Below are positions 11,955 to 23,734 of a DNA stretch of 64,000 bases, in pieces. How positions within the stretch are numbered: position 1 is the stretch's first letter; each line of letters begins with the position of its first letter. A model generated the notes under the pieces. The model did not search any database. It saw nothing but the letters and a program-made list of their open reading frames with translations, and had not been told where the DNA came from. A program made the translations under genes and the position numbers. This DNA is from Sclerodactyla briareus (taxonomy: Eukaryota; Echinodermata; Holothuroidea; Dendrochirotida; Sclerodactylidae), in NCBI GenBank assembly GCA_026419785.1, contig JAODTK010005886.1, forward strand, positions 1 to 64,000, given 5' to 3'.

Positions 11955-12445
11955 ATGGGGAGGCAAACTTATTAGTTGGATGTGTCAGTCGAAACAGTTC
12001 ATCGACTTCTGTTACAGAGTAAGAGGCCCTTGAAGTTTTGTGCATGTGTATCTTGAAGGTCGGAAAGCATCCATCATGAAAAAAAAAACTTTGTCTCACT
12101 TGCACAACCCTACCAAATATTCTTGCTTTCTATTAAATGTACACATATTTTCACTTCGAAAAATGTTTAGTCTAAGAGAAAGGATTGTTGTAGTGTGCTG
12201 CTTTGGTTGTTGTGATACTTTGGTGAGAGAAAAACAACGAAATTTCTGCGGAAATGAAAGAGTGGAATATAAACATAATATCTGTGTTGTTCAACTGTGA
12301 CATCATGCATTATTGCGCAATCCGGATTCTCCCTAATTTATCTCGCATGACAAAAACGAAGGCCATTAACTCCACATAGGAAAACCATATTGAAATGCCA
12401 TTTGAACCTATAGATATAGTGTTCCATTCCACACGAGAAAGCCCT
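11955..12445 (+). repeat. Dispersed repeat D, copy 1
   Basis: Collinear with 31870-32320. Shared phrases in order: gtcagtcgaaac, cgacttc-gt-tacag, ttgaagttttgtgcatgtgta, a gaaagcatcc-catcatg block, acttgcacaaccct, taagagaaaggattg-tgt, attgcgcaat, and aggccattaactccacatagg. A third, short piece is at 31075-31190. The ORFs in it are not shared in frame between copies, so it is not an old coding gene. Confidence 0.7.
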
Positions 12446-13129
12446 TCCTTGTACCCAAGCCTTACAGTTGTCCTTTGAACGACCCCTACTAGACCTACTC
12501 TGCACTTATACAAGCTGGTCAAGACATGGCCTGTCCCTTTAATCCAACTTATTGATTGATTTTGTCTGGCACCTCCAAAAAAGTTTTGGCTGTGGAAATA
12601 TTGCCCGAAAAAATTGAGCGTTCTGGTCATTTCCGAGTAAAATGACTATGCAGAGCTAATGACGTCACATAATTCATGCATACTCACAGGGCGGGATGGA
12701 ATACGCCGTCGCCCACTGGGAATCGACTGAAAAATAAGAACCCAAATGTTACTTTGGTAACGCAGAACGTTAGAAACTCTGAATTGTGCAGTCAGAGGGC
12801 GTAAAGAATCGAAACGATGAAGAAAACTGTTTCCTTACATACTAACAATCAGGTATACCATCAAAATGCCCTGAACTGATTATTAATACTAGTAATCGTT
12901 ATTATTTCCATACCAACTATACGAACGGTAGATGACGATACTGAAAGCGAAACCGTAATACGTAATACGGTCAACAGAGAGTTCAGAATCCTGAGCAAAT
13001 TGGCGTAGTGGACCAGTTAGCAGGAAATAACAACAGAATAGCACAGAGAATGATATTGAATGATATTGAATTGATGGCTCCTCAGCACCTTACATATAAA
13101 CAGCACTAATCAATGACTGATCCAATCCC
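12446..13129. other. Unassigned DNA
   Basis: No ORF or repeat of note. A palindromic TGACGTCA, identical to the CRE/ATF consensus, occurs at about 12660. With no gene nearby this is only a motif match. Confidence 0.4.
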
Positions 13130-13565
13130 CTAATTCATTGGAAATTAATGATGACCATGTACACCTAGTTCTTGCGGAAATGTGAATAAATAATTTTCCG
13201 TTTGCATGAACTATGCAAATTAGACACATTTGACATCCAAAGACCCATTCTCTAACTTGAAATATATCAGGACCAAATGTGGAACACATAGAATAAGTTT
13301 CATGGACATCTAACGAATTTCTGAAATGTGCATGAGTAATGAATAGTTAGCAAGTTTCTCGCGACTAAAAGAGAACATATTCACCAAGTTTTAAAAAGTT
13401 GAAAATCCGACGAACCTTAAAATTCGGCATAAATGATGTAAAATAGACTCTCTAATTACCCTATGTCATGCCTGACATCGCATGTCATGAATTGTCTTAT
13501 TGATTCTGAGCGGAATGTTGTAAGAATCAAGACATGACACACACACACACATACAACGAACACAC
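13130..13565 (+). mobile_element. Repeat family A, decayed fragment (copy 3)
   Basis: Retains the A landmarks in order: a tatgcaaattagacacattt phrase, aacttgaaatatatcaggac, ataagtttcatggacatctaac, a gaaaatccgac-aacct block, and a CA run at about 13538-13552. Both termini are missing. It is directly followed by a TA run at about 13568-13594. Confidence 0.6.
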
Positions 13566-13619
13566 AACACATATATTATATATATATATATATAAACCTG
13601 ACACCAACATGACCTTTCG

Positions 13620-13745
13620 GGACCCACAGTCATGGGAACATCCAATGGAACCGCCTCAACGCCGGTCTGCCGATCAGATTTTACGGTGACCGTTCATTCG
13701 CCTCTGCTGCTCTTCACTTGCGGAATACCCTTCCTGACTCTTGTC
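13620..13745 (+). pseudogene. C-terminal fragment of a second LINE
   Basis: Plus frame at 13652-13741 reads RLNAGLPIRF, YGDRSFASAAL and HLRNTLPDS. This resembles the C-terminus of many LINE ORF2 proteins, of the form TYGDRSFxxAAPxLWNSLP. Only about 30 residues remain and no upstream RT is present on this strand. It lies directly against the 3' end of the minus-strand LINE at 13754, so two LINE 3' regions meet tail-to-tail. Confidence 0.65.
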
Positions 13746-13753
13746 TTGTCGTT

Positions 13754-14429
13754 CTACTAGTGCAAACACCAGCTAGTGGTTATCACTGCATAGGGGGCAA
13801 ATGCACATGCACAAGCATTTGTATTCCTTGGATTGGCTTGAAAGCACATTGTTTCCAATCTGGAATTGTATTGGCAAAATGACTACTTGAAAGCATCTGT
13901 GTAACCACGAAGTGTCGATAAACTAAGAGCCATTGGCGAATGAAGATCTTGAGTGGTGATTAGTTAACTCGCCAAAGTCCACCAGCTGGAAATGATTTGT
14001 AGAAAAGCTTGAGTCGTGAATCCCGCCTTCTCTCTGCAGTGTAGAGCAAGCCAAAGCTGTTGAAGAAGGGCTGTCACAATGGTTGATCGACGAGGCTTGC
14101 GAACGAAGCGAGCTTCTCTACGCTGAACCATTCCAGTCGTTTAATGTTACATGCTTTGTAAGGATCCCAAACGGAGGAGGGCATATTTCAAACAGGGACG
14201 AACAAGGGATTTATAGGCAGTAACTCTTGTTTTTATGTCACAGTCGTGAAATGTCCACGAATCAATCCGAGAACTTTGGAGGCTTTACTAACAATGTTGT
14301 TGATATGCGATGTCCAAGAGAGATACTCGTGATTGTGACACCAAGTTTAGGTATGTCTTTCACCAGTTCGGAGGAGTTGTTTTAAAGACATATTCGGTCT
14401 GTTAATTAACCTCTTTGTATTGTAACACC
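13754..14429 (-). pseudogene. LINE ORF2 C-terminal part, 3' half of a split LINE
   Basis: Minus-strand reading over several frames gives LGVTITS, NNIVSKASKVLGLIR, a block like TRVTAYKSLVRPCLKYA, WDPYKACNIKRLEW, a segment of the form SxVTALLQQLGL, LQREGGIHDSS/RRRDSRLKLFYKS, and LVDFGELTNHH. It ends just after AVITTSWCLH at a stop near 13756. These are the conserved blocks C-terminal to the RT of CR1/L2-like LINEs. The N-terminal half lies at 15253-16480 on the same strand, and the two join in order once the 14430-15248 insert is removed. Frameshifts and stops make it non-functional. Confidence 0.85.
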
Positions 14430-15248
14430 CAGGGGTCAACAGGTGGGGGACGGGGGGACATGTCCCCCACTTTCAAAAGTGGGGGGATATCATTATCGTT
14501 TGTCCCCCCCCCCCACTTTTCCGGACCGTGATAAAAAATATAAGAACATGCCCGATTTTTAGCATAGCCAAAAGTGCCTAATTTATCAAGGGTTTCGCGC
14601 GCAATGGCGTTTTTCTTCCGGGCGTTGTAGGCTAAATATGCGATGTAATGCTTCGAATCATTTTGTCACTCGATTAATTCCCCCCCACCCCCCCATTTTT
14701 CTGAGATGAGGAATTCGGGCGAAAATTCACGGGGAAATTGGGAAGGAAAAAAGCAAGTGAATGTGTTAATTGTTTGCAGACTTTTCGATACATGCTCGGA
14801 AAACATGCAATTTTTTTCGCGCGCTTCGCGCGCACGGGTAGTCTCAATGTGGACTTGTTAAATTCGGAGGGTACAACTTTTCTGCTCCCAAAAATGGAGT
14901 GTCCCGTACGCCTCAGCCCCTATGGCTTTTACCTTCGTCCCACCAGAGACATTCCGGTAGACCCCTGGACATCCACGCAAAACAAAGCCAGAGTAGAAGG
15001 TAATAAAAAAGCCAGAGTGATAACGGTAAATCATCTTGATGCACAATGACAAATTTTTGTCTGTATTTTATCAAATCAACTGTAGATGGGTGCTATTGAG
15101 CCTGGCAAGTGCCGGTTCCATCGATATGGAAGGTATGAAAATCTGGAAAAATTTTTTGCACGGACGCGCCAACCGTGGGGGCGCTCCGCTTAGATGGTCA
15201 TTGGCGTTCGATGTCCCCCCACTTTTCGAAAACGCTCCGACGCCCCTG
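14430..15248. mobile_element. 819 bp hAT-like non-autonomous insertion inside a LINE
   Basis: The left end reads CAGGGGTC and the right end read inversely CAGGGGCGTC: a short inverted terminus with one small indel. Eight bases outside each end are gtaacacc (left) and ttaaccac (right), similar but not identical, so a degraded 8 bp target duplication is possible. Both subterminal regions carry gtccccccactttt-like tracts. An inverted gcgcgc hairpin lies at about 14815-14835. Minus-strand LINE sequence continues on both sides. A plus ORF of 103 codons at 14738-15049 has no transposase motif, so movement would need an enzyme supplied elsewhere. Confidence 0.7.
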
Positions 15249-15252
15249 TTAA

Positions 15253-16480
15253 CCACATAGACTTAGAGGCATTTTGATCGATCTGCCAACATTGCTCACG
15301 ATGAAAATTCATCCAGGTCTTGTGGGAGTCTATGACTGTCAGTGATGAACGAGAGTTCGATACAAAAATTTTGCAGTATCAGCAAATATTGATGGTAGAG
15401 TTTATTGAGTGTGGGAAGATCAATAATATTTATAGAGAAAAGCAATGGTAAAAGAACTTTCCTGAGGTACTCCAGACAAGATGCTTGACTTTTGATAGTG
15501 GTGTGAGAAAAAACTGAGTGATGTGTTTGAACACATTTTCGAACATATGGTGACTATACATCTGGCCACAGGATTTATTCACATTGCGTTTATCAAAAAG
15601 TTACTACTGCAAACACCCTGTTCCAATGATATTCAAATCAGGTAGGACCTGACACACAGGCGGAGGTGGGCGAGACGGCATTGAATCAAGTATTCTTTTG
15701 TGAATACGGAACGGCAAATTATCATTGAATAGTTTCTGGCTTTCCATAGCGTGGGTTACGGCTAAGTTGTCCTTGATGAAGTGTTGATGTTGGACGGTAT
15801 TACGCTAGATTAATAACTGCCAAAGGGCTTTGTATTGCTACTGTCAGAATGGCTGTAACTAATATTCCTGCGGTACATTTTAAGCATCCTGAGGCTTCTA
15901 TCCCAGATCTCTACGAAACTTCTGAATGCTGACTGCTTACTGGATTTCCAGCACTTTTGCTTTGTTAGGAGACTTTCTTTTTTCCGTACTTGACGACACG
16001 TAACTAGCATCAATCCATGGGTATGAACATCTGGATGAAGACATTTTGCTTGGATACAATTCTCCATGGCAAGAACAACTCCTCTTGTTCAAAAAGTAAC
16101 CATGCATCATTGGCATATTAGACTCTGGTAATTCAGAGGAGGCTTGATTATAAAACTGCTGTAGGTGTTGGGAAAGAACCACCATAGTTGCCCTGTGAGA
16201 CAGATAGATTTTCCGACGAACAGGTCTGGTACGCGTGGGGTGGAACAACGGCACTGAAGTACTACGAATATCATGATCACTGATTCCATCTTTGACTTGA
16301 CATTCTGTATACATCGGCCCATTCGTAGACAGAGATCCAGATGGAATTTTCCCTAGTTTGGGATTGGAACCAATTGAGATAATGTCAAGTCTCGTCTGGA
16401 AACCTTTCTCTTCCTCACACTTTACTATTATTATGTGAGATATGATTGTTTCACCACTTTCACAGATGTTTGAATTCACT
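15253..16480 (-). pseudogene. LINE endonuclease/RT, 5' half of a split LINE
   Basis: From 16480 downward on the minus strand, the first frame (180 codons) contains VKDGISDHDI, the C-terminal block of APE-type endonucleases with the conserved S-D-H. It continues with TRPVRRKIYLSHRA, HLQQFYNQASSELPES and YPSKMSSSRCSYPWID. A second frame follows with RKKESLLTKQK and NTKPFGSY, then VLPDLNIIGTG. After an internal deletion come LSGVPQESS and a degraded FADD palm motif read as IFADTAK, where the second catalytic aspartate is lost. It stops where the 819 bp element is inserted; the remainder is at 13754-14429. This is the linker order of CR1/L2-type LINEs. At least four frame changes: inactive. Confidence 0.88.
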
Positions 16481-17234
16481 TGTTGAGGAGAGACATCCGA
16501 AGATTCAATCTAATTAACCGATGATAACCATGCATTTGACCTTCAATCTCACATAATCACATAATAGGCAAACTTGTTACCAAAGATGTGTAACTGTTGG
16601 AAGTAACACATTTATATGAATGACCTAATTTAGCAACTTTGATGAAAATAGCTGTGAACTAATTGAATATTTTTAGTAACCAAATTACTCGGTCACTATG
16701 GGCCTAAGAATTGTGGGAAATTTTGGCAGTAAATACCGTTCGCCACCGGCTATAGCAGTGATAGACAGTGAAGAAAGGAAACCCCCGGCTACGAACATGC
16801 CGCCAGTAGACGATAATCCTTTTGGTTTTTTTGCAACAACCTCTGTGGTATCCATTTGCAGTGGAATCCCCTGTTCGGGTTGAGAGAACAAATACGAGCT
16901 GGTGATAGAGAGAAAATAATGGAAGTTATCACAAACCAATATTGACATGAGCACAGGGTACAACGAGCGTCAGCAACGATATATATAATTTCGTCAGGTT
17001 GGTGTAGAAAGAGCTTTGACCTGGTACAAACCAGTTGGTTTCTCGAACGCAAGTTTGTACGGTACGCGATCATGCCACCGATGGTTTTCTATGGTTAAGA
17101 TTTTGGTTATAGATCCAACCATTTGACCTGAAGGTTGCGAAGAGAGGGAATTTGTTTGTCGGCAAAAGTATCATCAAATTATCTGGAAGATTCAAAGGAG
17201 AGCATTGTACCACTCCCCACCCATTGTGTTACAA
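16481..17234. other. Unassigned DNA upstream of the LINE
   Basis: Overlapping ORFs on both strands (plus 16698-16883, minus 16685-16963 and 16789-17073) look partly coding in composition. I cannot match them to the N-terminal endonuclease blocks that a longer LINE should have here. Possibly unrelated flank. Confidence 0.35.
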
Positions 17235-17465
17235 TACGACACCCAGTCCCTCTTGTAGAACTCGTACCCCCCGTTTAAAATTTATCCGTACTAGGCATAC
17301 AATACCGTACATACTTATGTACAGGAGCCGTACTCGTACCGGCTCACGATGGCGGTCTCTTGCAACTACACATATACTCTCTAGCCTGTACTCGTACTCA
17401 TTACTCGATGGTCTGTACCCGTACTGCCAACCACTTCTCGTTCGAGAAGCCAACTGCCAGTGACG
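17235..17465. repeat. GTACTCGTAC-type minisatellite
   Basis: Repeated tactcgtacc and gtactcgtac words, partly palindromic, interspersed with non-repeat DNA. A second cluster at 17975-18045 reads tactcatacccgtactcatac. The gap between the clusters lacks the repeat. ORFs on both strands here come from the repeat. Confidence 0.7.
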
Positions 17466-18199
17466 AGCGCCTGGGGAACGGGGAGGACGGGTTGCCGGAC
17501 AACTTCGATATTGATGTCACTGATAATACTTTGAGGCCGGGCCGCACTGAAACACGCACAGTCTCTGAACATAAATCAGCCCTGAAGGTTTGAGGTGAGT
17601 GACGATGAGAAGAATGGGAATGGGAATACATCTTTCAAATTCAATTGTAACTTGGTTCTGAGTTACAAAGCCAGGCCGCGTAGTCAGAGTAGTACTAAAG
17701 GTCAAAAGTGCAGACCCATCATGACCACACGTACTTTGTAGAAATGAAGCAAAAACAGCCTGCCCGACAATATATTGTCTCCCAATAGCACAACCAATTG
17801 AAAACCCGAATACTAGAAAAGAGTCACCGTGACAGACTTTGAACATATTACTAATTGTTTAGACACGAACAACATTTTAGGCTAGGACATGTTATAGCAC
17901 ATAGCCCCCATTATCTATGCTCACCGAGTATTCAAAGTGAGTTAAACCCATACCAATAACCTGTATCAAGCCTGGGTACGCACCCTCTGTACTCATACCC
18001 GTACTCATACCCATGCTCATGGCATCGTGCCCACCATTCCGTACTCACTACGACACTGATGGCACCTACAACTTAACTGCAATGATTGTTGACATTGCCA
18101 ACCTACTTTGCATTTGCCTATGTTATGACAAAATTGATGACTCCCAGTGACTCCTTGGCCCTTTCTTACTTACAACAGTTTGCAAAAAAAAAAGAAAAT

Positions 18200-18475
18200 C
18201 CAAACTAGCCGCCGTGGAAGCAGCGGCGACGCCAGCTTTGAACTCGTTCAAGATTTTCATTGGACGATATGTGCGCAAAGTTTCATAAGATCCTACGAGG
18301 GCACTAGGGATTTATTGTACAAACACTCGCAATTCAGTTCCGTTGAAAAATCCAAGATGGCCGTTGCCAGAGTGGTGCCGCGACGCGGACATTCGAACTC
18401 GTTCGAGAAGAGCGAACATGTGGCAAAGTTTCGTGGGTCAAATCGGACATGCGTTAGAGATTATTGATTAACAGA
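18200..18475 (+). repeat. Two-unit tandem repeat, about 145 bp each
   Basis: Units at about 18205-18345 and 18351-18475 share in order: a ccgccgtgg/gccgttgcc block, cggcgacgc/ccgcgacgc, ttgaactcgttcaag/ttcgaactcgttcgag, acgatatgtg/gaacatgtgg, gcaaagtttc, and tagggatttattg/tagagattattg. Confidence 0.65.
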
Positions 18476-18534
18476 ACATCTCGACGGACGCGGGCGGCGG
18501 CGCGGAGACGACGCTGCCAAAAACCATAATATCC

Positions 18535-18715
18535 CGAAGTGGGGAAATAATAAATGGAAAGGGAAAGAAGTGAAAGGAGGGAGCGGACAGAGAAGAGGAG
18601 GAGAAAGAAGGAGTTTTAGCGGGAGCAAGAGGGAGGAAGAAGAAGGAGGGAAGAGAAAGGAAAGGAGCGAGAAACAAGCAAATGGATATAAACGAGGAAA
18701 CGTCGGAAAGTGAGA
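18535..18715. repeat. Purine-rich tract (about 180 bp)
   Basis: Plus strand is nearly all A/G, made of imperfect gaaagg, gaggag and aagaag blocks. Minus-strand ORFs rich in Ser, Pro, Leu and Phe come from it. Such polypurine tracts can form triplex DNA; the local mirror symmetry is imperfect. Confidence 0.8.
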
Positions 18716-19589
18716 ACAGGACATATTCATTGCGTGGGGAGGTGGCTGTGCAAGACTCCGAATTTCAGAAACATGACTACAGTTACACGCCAGGCACGTT
18801 GCTCATTATATTCTGGCGCGAAATCATAAACTCGTGATGTACTTATTGTGTCTTGCCCGTTACCCCTGCAAAGTCAAAGTTAGGGAAGGAAGAGGAAAGT
18901 GAATGAGGTAATGGCACACAAGAGGGAGACAAGAAAAACCAAGAGGGAAGGAGAAACAAGAGGCTAAGGGCACTGCGGTTCTTTGCTTAGCGATCAGGAG
19001 GTTGCGCATGTGGCTCTAAAAGAGGAGACAAACCCAAAAGGCGTGATGACATCTACACATGCAAATGGGCACAAAGCTGTCCTTTCCTCGTCGGGATCGC
19101 ATTTATTTCCAATAGATGTTCCTAACACATACGCCCAAACAGGTGGTGACGCTCCGCCCCCTCAAATGGGTCAACACAGGGTGTTGCGGTAAGGCCGAAT
19201 GTGACGTGTGATGTTGACTGCCATTTGAAAAATATTAGATGTACGAAAAATAATGGGAATACTTGACGCTAATGGGGGGAATGGGTTGTTCCGTTCTGTG
19301 CCCTAGCAAATAATTTCCGGTGATAGGATGATATCGAAACAGGACAAGAGCACAATGCGCGTAGTCAAACCGCACAAATGTAACAAGACGAATGTAAAAT
19401 TATGTGTTAAATGATCAAGACCATGAGGCCAAAAGACAGGTCAAGCAATGCCTCACTTTGCCCTGTAACAACCTTTAACAATATCTTCATATGCCCAAAA
19501 AATGTGCTAGCAGAATGTGAAAGATGGTACACTTAGTGAAACGTCTCAAAGAATAATCATTGAGAGAGAAGAAAGAGGCAATCTTCACA
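18716..19589. other. Unassigned DNA
   Basis: No repeat copy and no credible coding block recognised. A 69-codon plus ORF at 18983-19192 has no motif. Confidence 0.4.
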
Positions 19590-20345
19590 CAATGGCCATG
19601 CGCCCCTGTAATGACCTCTAACCTTGACCTGCACAAGTCATAGAAGTCACGTCAATAAAACATTGGGTTCAAGTGTGCGTCCACATCATAAAGATACTGT
19701 TTCGCTCTCTTTTCATCAGAAGTTACTGTTTTACCCCTAACGACACTATATATGTTGCATCCAAAATCTGCAACAAGCTGGAAAGGACGTCAAAAGGAAC
19801 ATTTATGACACAGTTTGCAAGGAAATCTAATGTACTAAGTAGGAGGAGATACATTTTGAAATTTTGTACATAATGATGATGATGGCATATTGCCCCTTGA
19901 ACTACAATTACTTTATTTAATCATTTTGATCAAGCATCAGCAACTGGAGGCGGAGAAACAGTTTGCTTAATGCACATTTGAAGGGCCCTAGGGCCCAAAC
20001 TGGGTCTCAAAGTTCAAAATTCCTGAGAACCCTGAAGGTACGGCTACTAGACTCTCATATGACGAACATCAGCAATGACTTGTGCATCGAAATTTGCAGA
20101 AGCATTTGTATGATTTAACACAATGGCTCTAGGGCCCCTCGGGCCTGCAGCCAGAAGTTCGCCAAACCACCCCCGATGTACCAATAACCGAGGAGCATTA
20201 CATGTAACTTGGAGAAAATCAGTAGGTACTTGTGGAAGAAGAGGCATTTTAATACCATTATGTGAATTCCAGGAAATTTCTTAAAATGGGCCTCGGGCCA
20301 TGGATAAACAGGCACCAATGGTGCTGTAGCTCAAACCCACATAAA
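19590..20345 (+). repeat. Repeat family B block
   Basis: Contains taatgacctctaaccttgac at about 19610. From about 19960 come two diverged units with gaaggtacggctactagac, aacatcagcaatgact, a ggccctagggccc palindromic block, and a tggaagaagaggcatttt block. These match the array at 23735-24740. Confidence 0.65.
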
Positions 20346-21330
20346 TGCTCATAATATTTCACTTCCGAATGATCAACAAGGAGCATTATGATTTACGGGA
20401 ACTTTCATGTTAATGCTGTTTGATTTTAGTTCCTTGACTATGCCTCGATGTGGTCAACGATGGTTATTTCAGCACCTCAGGCTCATACACACCTGAGTTT
20501 TATAAAAAGAAAAAAATGTTAATGAGTAAGTCTTTGAAAAGCTAGTGTGACAATTCTTTGGGCTCAAATAAATGCTTGGCCTTCATTACAGTATTACTTG
20601 CCCTTTTATAGATGGCATGTATCTCCAGAATCTTGCGCGTTTATTGGTTAGTAGAAAAGGTCACACTATAGTGCAATAGCGCCGGTATTATGGAATGTAT
20701 AATCGGAGTAAGTTGGTTATATTTAGGTCGGCGGCCCAAACAATCCAAGCCGTGGTTGGCCAGAAAACGCCATGGATACTATTAGCAGCGAATATGAGTC
20801 TTGGCTGAACGGTTGGTCTAAAATTTGTAGAAGCGAGTACAGTAGGTGAACCTCAGGCATACAAACCCAAAGAATAGTTTTGGGCCATATTGCCCTTGGC
20901 ATGAGGCCTATTTACTCTTAACAGAGGACTGAATACTCCCAATGTAAACAAGGTCTGTATGCCGGACACAAAGTCAGTAATTGAGGATTAATCTGTACTG
21001 ACTACTGAAGTTTAACTTTACCAGTTTCTCAATTAGCCCAACTTCAGCCTACAAGGCCAGGCTTAACTTAGGCCCAATAAAAAATAATGAACAGATTGAT
21101 GGTCCCTCCCGCTATTTTGGAAATTTAGGACTTCCTGGATTATTTTGTAACTTTCACGTGTCAGAAGAGGTTCAAGATGTACAAGGCGATCACCCCCAGT
21201 GTTCCTCCTGGTTGCACGATCGCTGGTTGTTCTTCGATTAGTCACAATGCAACATAACAAGGCATTCCATGTCTTCTGCTTGATTTTTGTAATTCGCATT
21301 CACAGGAAAAAGCTAATAAACAGGAACAAT
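20346..21330. other. Unassigned DNA
   Basis: No supported gene. A polypyrimidine-AG followed by an ATG occurs at about 20620 (cttttatagatgg), but the frame after it is short and unremarkable. Confidence 0.35.
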
Positions 21331-22340
21331 TTCAAATTCTAGGAATTGGTGACCATTGTCTACCGAAGGGAGTATAGGTTCGTGGAAATATGGACTGAAA
21401 ATTGCTGACTTCTGCAAATCAGGCACAATATTCAACTTTGATTGACCCCTTTTTTCATTTCAAATATATAGCATAAGGACAATGGTGGACCCCCACACTC
21501 AACACATTTCATGGGGATCTGACCAACTTGAACTGTTTGCATGAATGACTGAAGCAAATTATACACACATGAATCCCAGTGCTCGAGGCAACGTAAACAA
21601 CATTGGGACTAAAAGGTAGAACACACGCATCAAGCTTAATAACATCCAAACAACTTTGTAATTTGGAGAAACTATGCAAAATAGGCCTAAATGGATAATT
21701 ACCAGTCTTCATTTAAGAGTTGGAAGGATAAGTCATACCTACAATGTTTAATGGGATTCGGGCAAACTTTAGCATAAATATGCAAATTAGACAGTATGGA
21801 CATGACCTACAGTGACCGGAATCTAAGATGGAAAAATTAGAAAGAAGGTAAACCATACCGACCAGGTTTCATTAAAATCCAACAACTTCAAGATTTGGCA
21901 TAATATTACGCAAAATCGACACATTGAATGACTCGACCATCGACCCTGAATCTCGGTTAAATAATTTGGGACTAGATTTAGACCATATTCACTGTCAAGT
22001 TCCGGGAAAATCTTAAAAATGGAATTAAGCAAAAATTAAGCAAGTTAGACCACTTAATTATCAATTTTAAGCTATCATCTAATCAGTGCATCGCTATTTC
22101 CTTCACCTATGTGCCAAACAAGTCACCTAGAGTACAGTCAACTGTAACGACTAACAAAGCTTAAAAACAAAAAATATTGTAAAATAGGCCAATCCTCCCT
22201 TATGGTGAGTTTTGCGCCCACAGAATTAGGCAGACTCGTGTTCACTCAACCTGATACTACATACAAAATTTCGTGAAAAATTGGCCCAACGTTCAGAGAA
22301 ACCTGCTAAAAAGAAAGTTTGCAGTTCAGGCGAAACAAAA
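21331..22340 (+). mobile_element. Repeat family A, strongly diverged copy 4
   Basis: Keeps the order of A: a ggtttcattaaaatccaaca block, agaccacttaattatcaattt, atctaatcagtgcatcg, a tgccaaacaagtcac phrase, acaaaatttcgtgaaaaattgg, gagaaacctgctaaaaagaaagtt, and the terminus ttcaggcgaaac at 22325-22336. It is the most decayed copy, lacks the CA tract, and is in the same orientation as the others. Confidence 0.6.
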
Positions 22341-22429
22341 AAAGCATGTTTTGCATACTGTAATATATACCCATGTGTACTTGGATCCTATGTATTAGAT
22401 TAGTGTTCCACAGTTGTCAGGAATTGGCC

Positions 22430-23225
22430 TAGGAGTAAGTTAAGTTCCAATTGCAGATTTATCACAACTCTTGTTGTAACAAACATCAAAACCCTCCCGT
22501 ACCTTAACCCACTCCTAATCCTGACCCCACCCCTAATACCAATCTCACAGCCCCCTCATTGGCCCAAGTTTGTCTCCCTACTCTCTGATGGAGTGCATTG
22601 CGAATTATTGTTACACAAGTTAAACTGTAAACAGTGGGTACATATGCCCACTGGGATGATCTCACCACCCCATGCCCATACCGTTCCCTGCCTTCCATCC
22701 CTAGCTACGGACTGTCGCGCCGAAAGGGTAAATCTTCACTGCAACATTTTTTTGGCATGTGAATGTTCGTCTAGCAAAATTGTATTTTGTGTGAAAATAG
22801 GAGAACAAAAATGTAATTTCCATGGTCTCTATTACTTCCCACAAGGTACCAGCAGTAGGCCCGAAGCTACTTACCTTGCTATGATTTTGTACCGGGACCA
22901 CACTTGGCCTGGATCAGTAAAGTGAATATCTGAAGACTTCTTGCAAATAAACATGATTCAATCTTTGTGAAATGTGTTTGTATCACCCCATCAACTCCTG
23001 TTTCAGTATCTGAGATTTCAAGTGTTTCAGATTGCAGATTTTAACGTTATTCACATGAATTTGGTCCCATTCACATGTTAACATAGAATGTGTCCATGCA
23101 CCAGTTCTGCAGAATCATGACCATGTCCATGTAAACAAAAAAATAGTGTTTTTCCTCTCATGTCCTCTGCCGTGTAACGATTTCTGACACACAATGTGAG
23201 TATGCAAAATTGTGCAAAAATATCG
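22430..23225 (+). mobile_element. Internal relative of the 48708-50118 element
   Basis: About 22560-23225 is collinear with 49290-49990. Shared phrases: ccaagtttgtc-tccct, attgtattttgtgtgaa, cccacaaggt, atctgaagac-cttgcaaataa, tttgtgaaatgtgtttgtat, tttcagattgc-gattttaac, gaatttggtcccattc, and gttaacatagaatgtgt. Inverted termini like those of the other copy were not found, so this copy is truncated or its ends are lost. Confidence 0.7.
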
Positions 23226-23734
23226 AGCTTTTCCGTCGACTTCCCGATACTCCCCTCTCCAAACCGTGGCGGCTCGTAGTGTGACCTACTTATACGATAG
23301 CACTAGTATTAATGCTGTACTAGCTGTAATAGGCCTAGGCGCTACATTAAATGGTAATGTCTAGCGGTCAACGCTACGAGCACCTTGCTTCAAACCTTCG
23401 CTTGCGAAGTAATGCTCCATCAACACCTTGATTTCAAGGGTCGATTGATCGCGAATCTTACATAAAAATTTCAAGTTTCATCTCTTAAATATATCCTTCC
23501 TGAATCAAGTCCCATATCTCCACTGGCTTACTCTAGGAAACGCATATTACTAATGGAATAGCCCTTCTCGGGTGCCTACGCGAACTCGCTCGTCCGTCCA
23601 TGGAATGGCATTTCTGGTTGCGGTCATGTCGACAAAGATATCTACATTAACAACTATATGGCGAGTCATATCTCCTAGTGCATTATGGAAGAAATGAAAA
23701 GGATCATGGGAAACATATCAATTAGTCAACTTTC
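23226..23734. other. Unassigned DNA
   Basis: No gene or window-internal repeat recognised. Confidence 0.35.

Noticed and set aside
12655..12670. Perfect CRE palindrome TGACGTCA (also near 9997)
   Set aside because: An 8 bp palindrome is expected about once in 64 kb by chance, and there is no adjacent gene.
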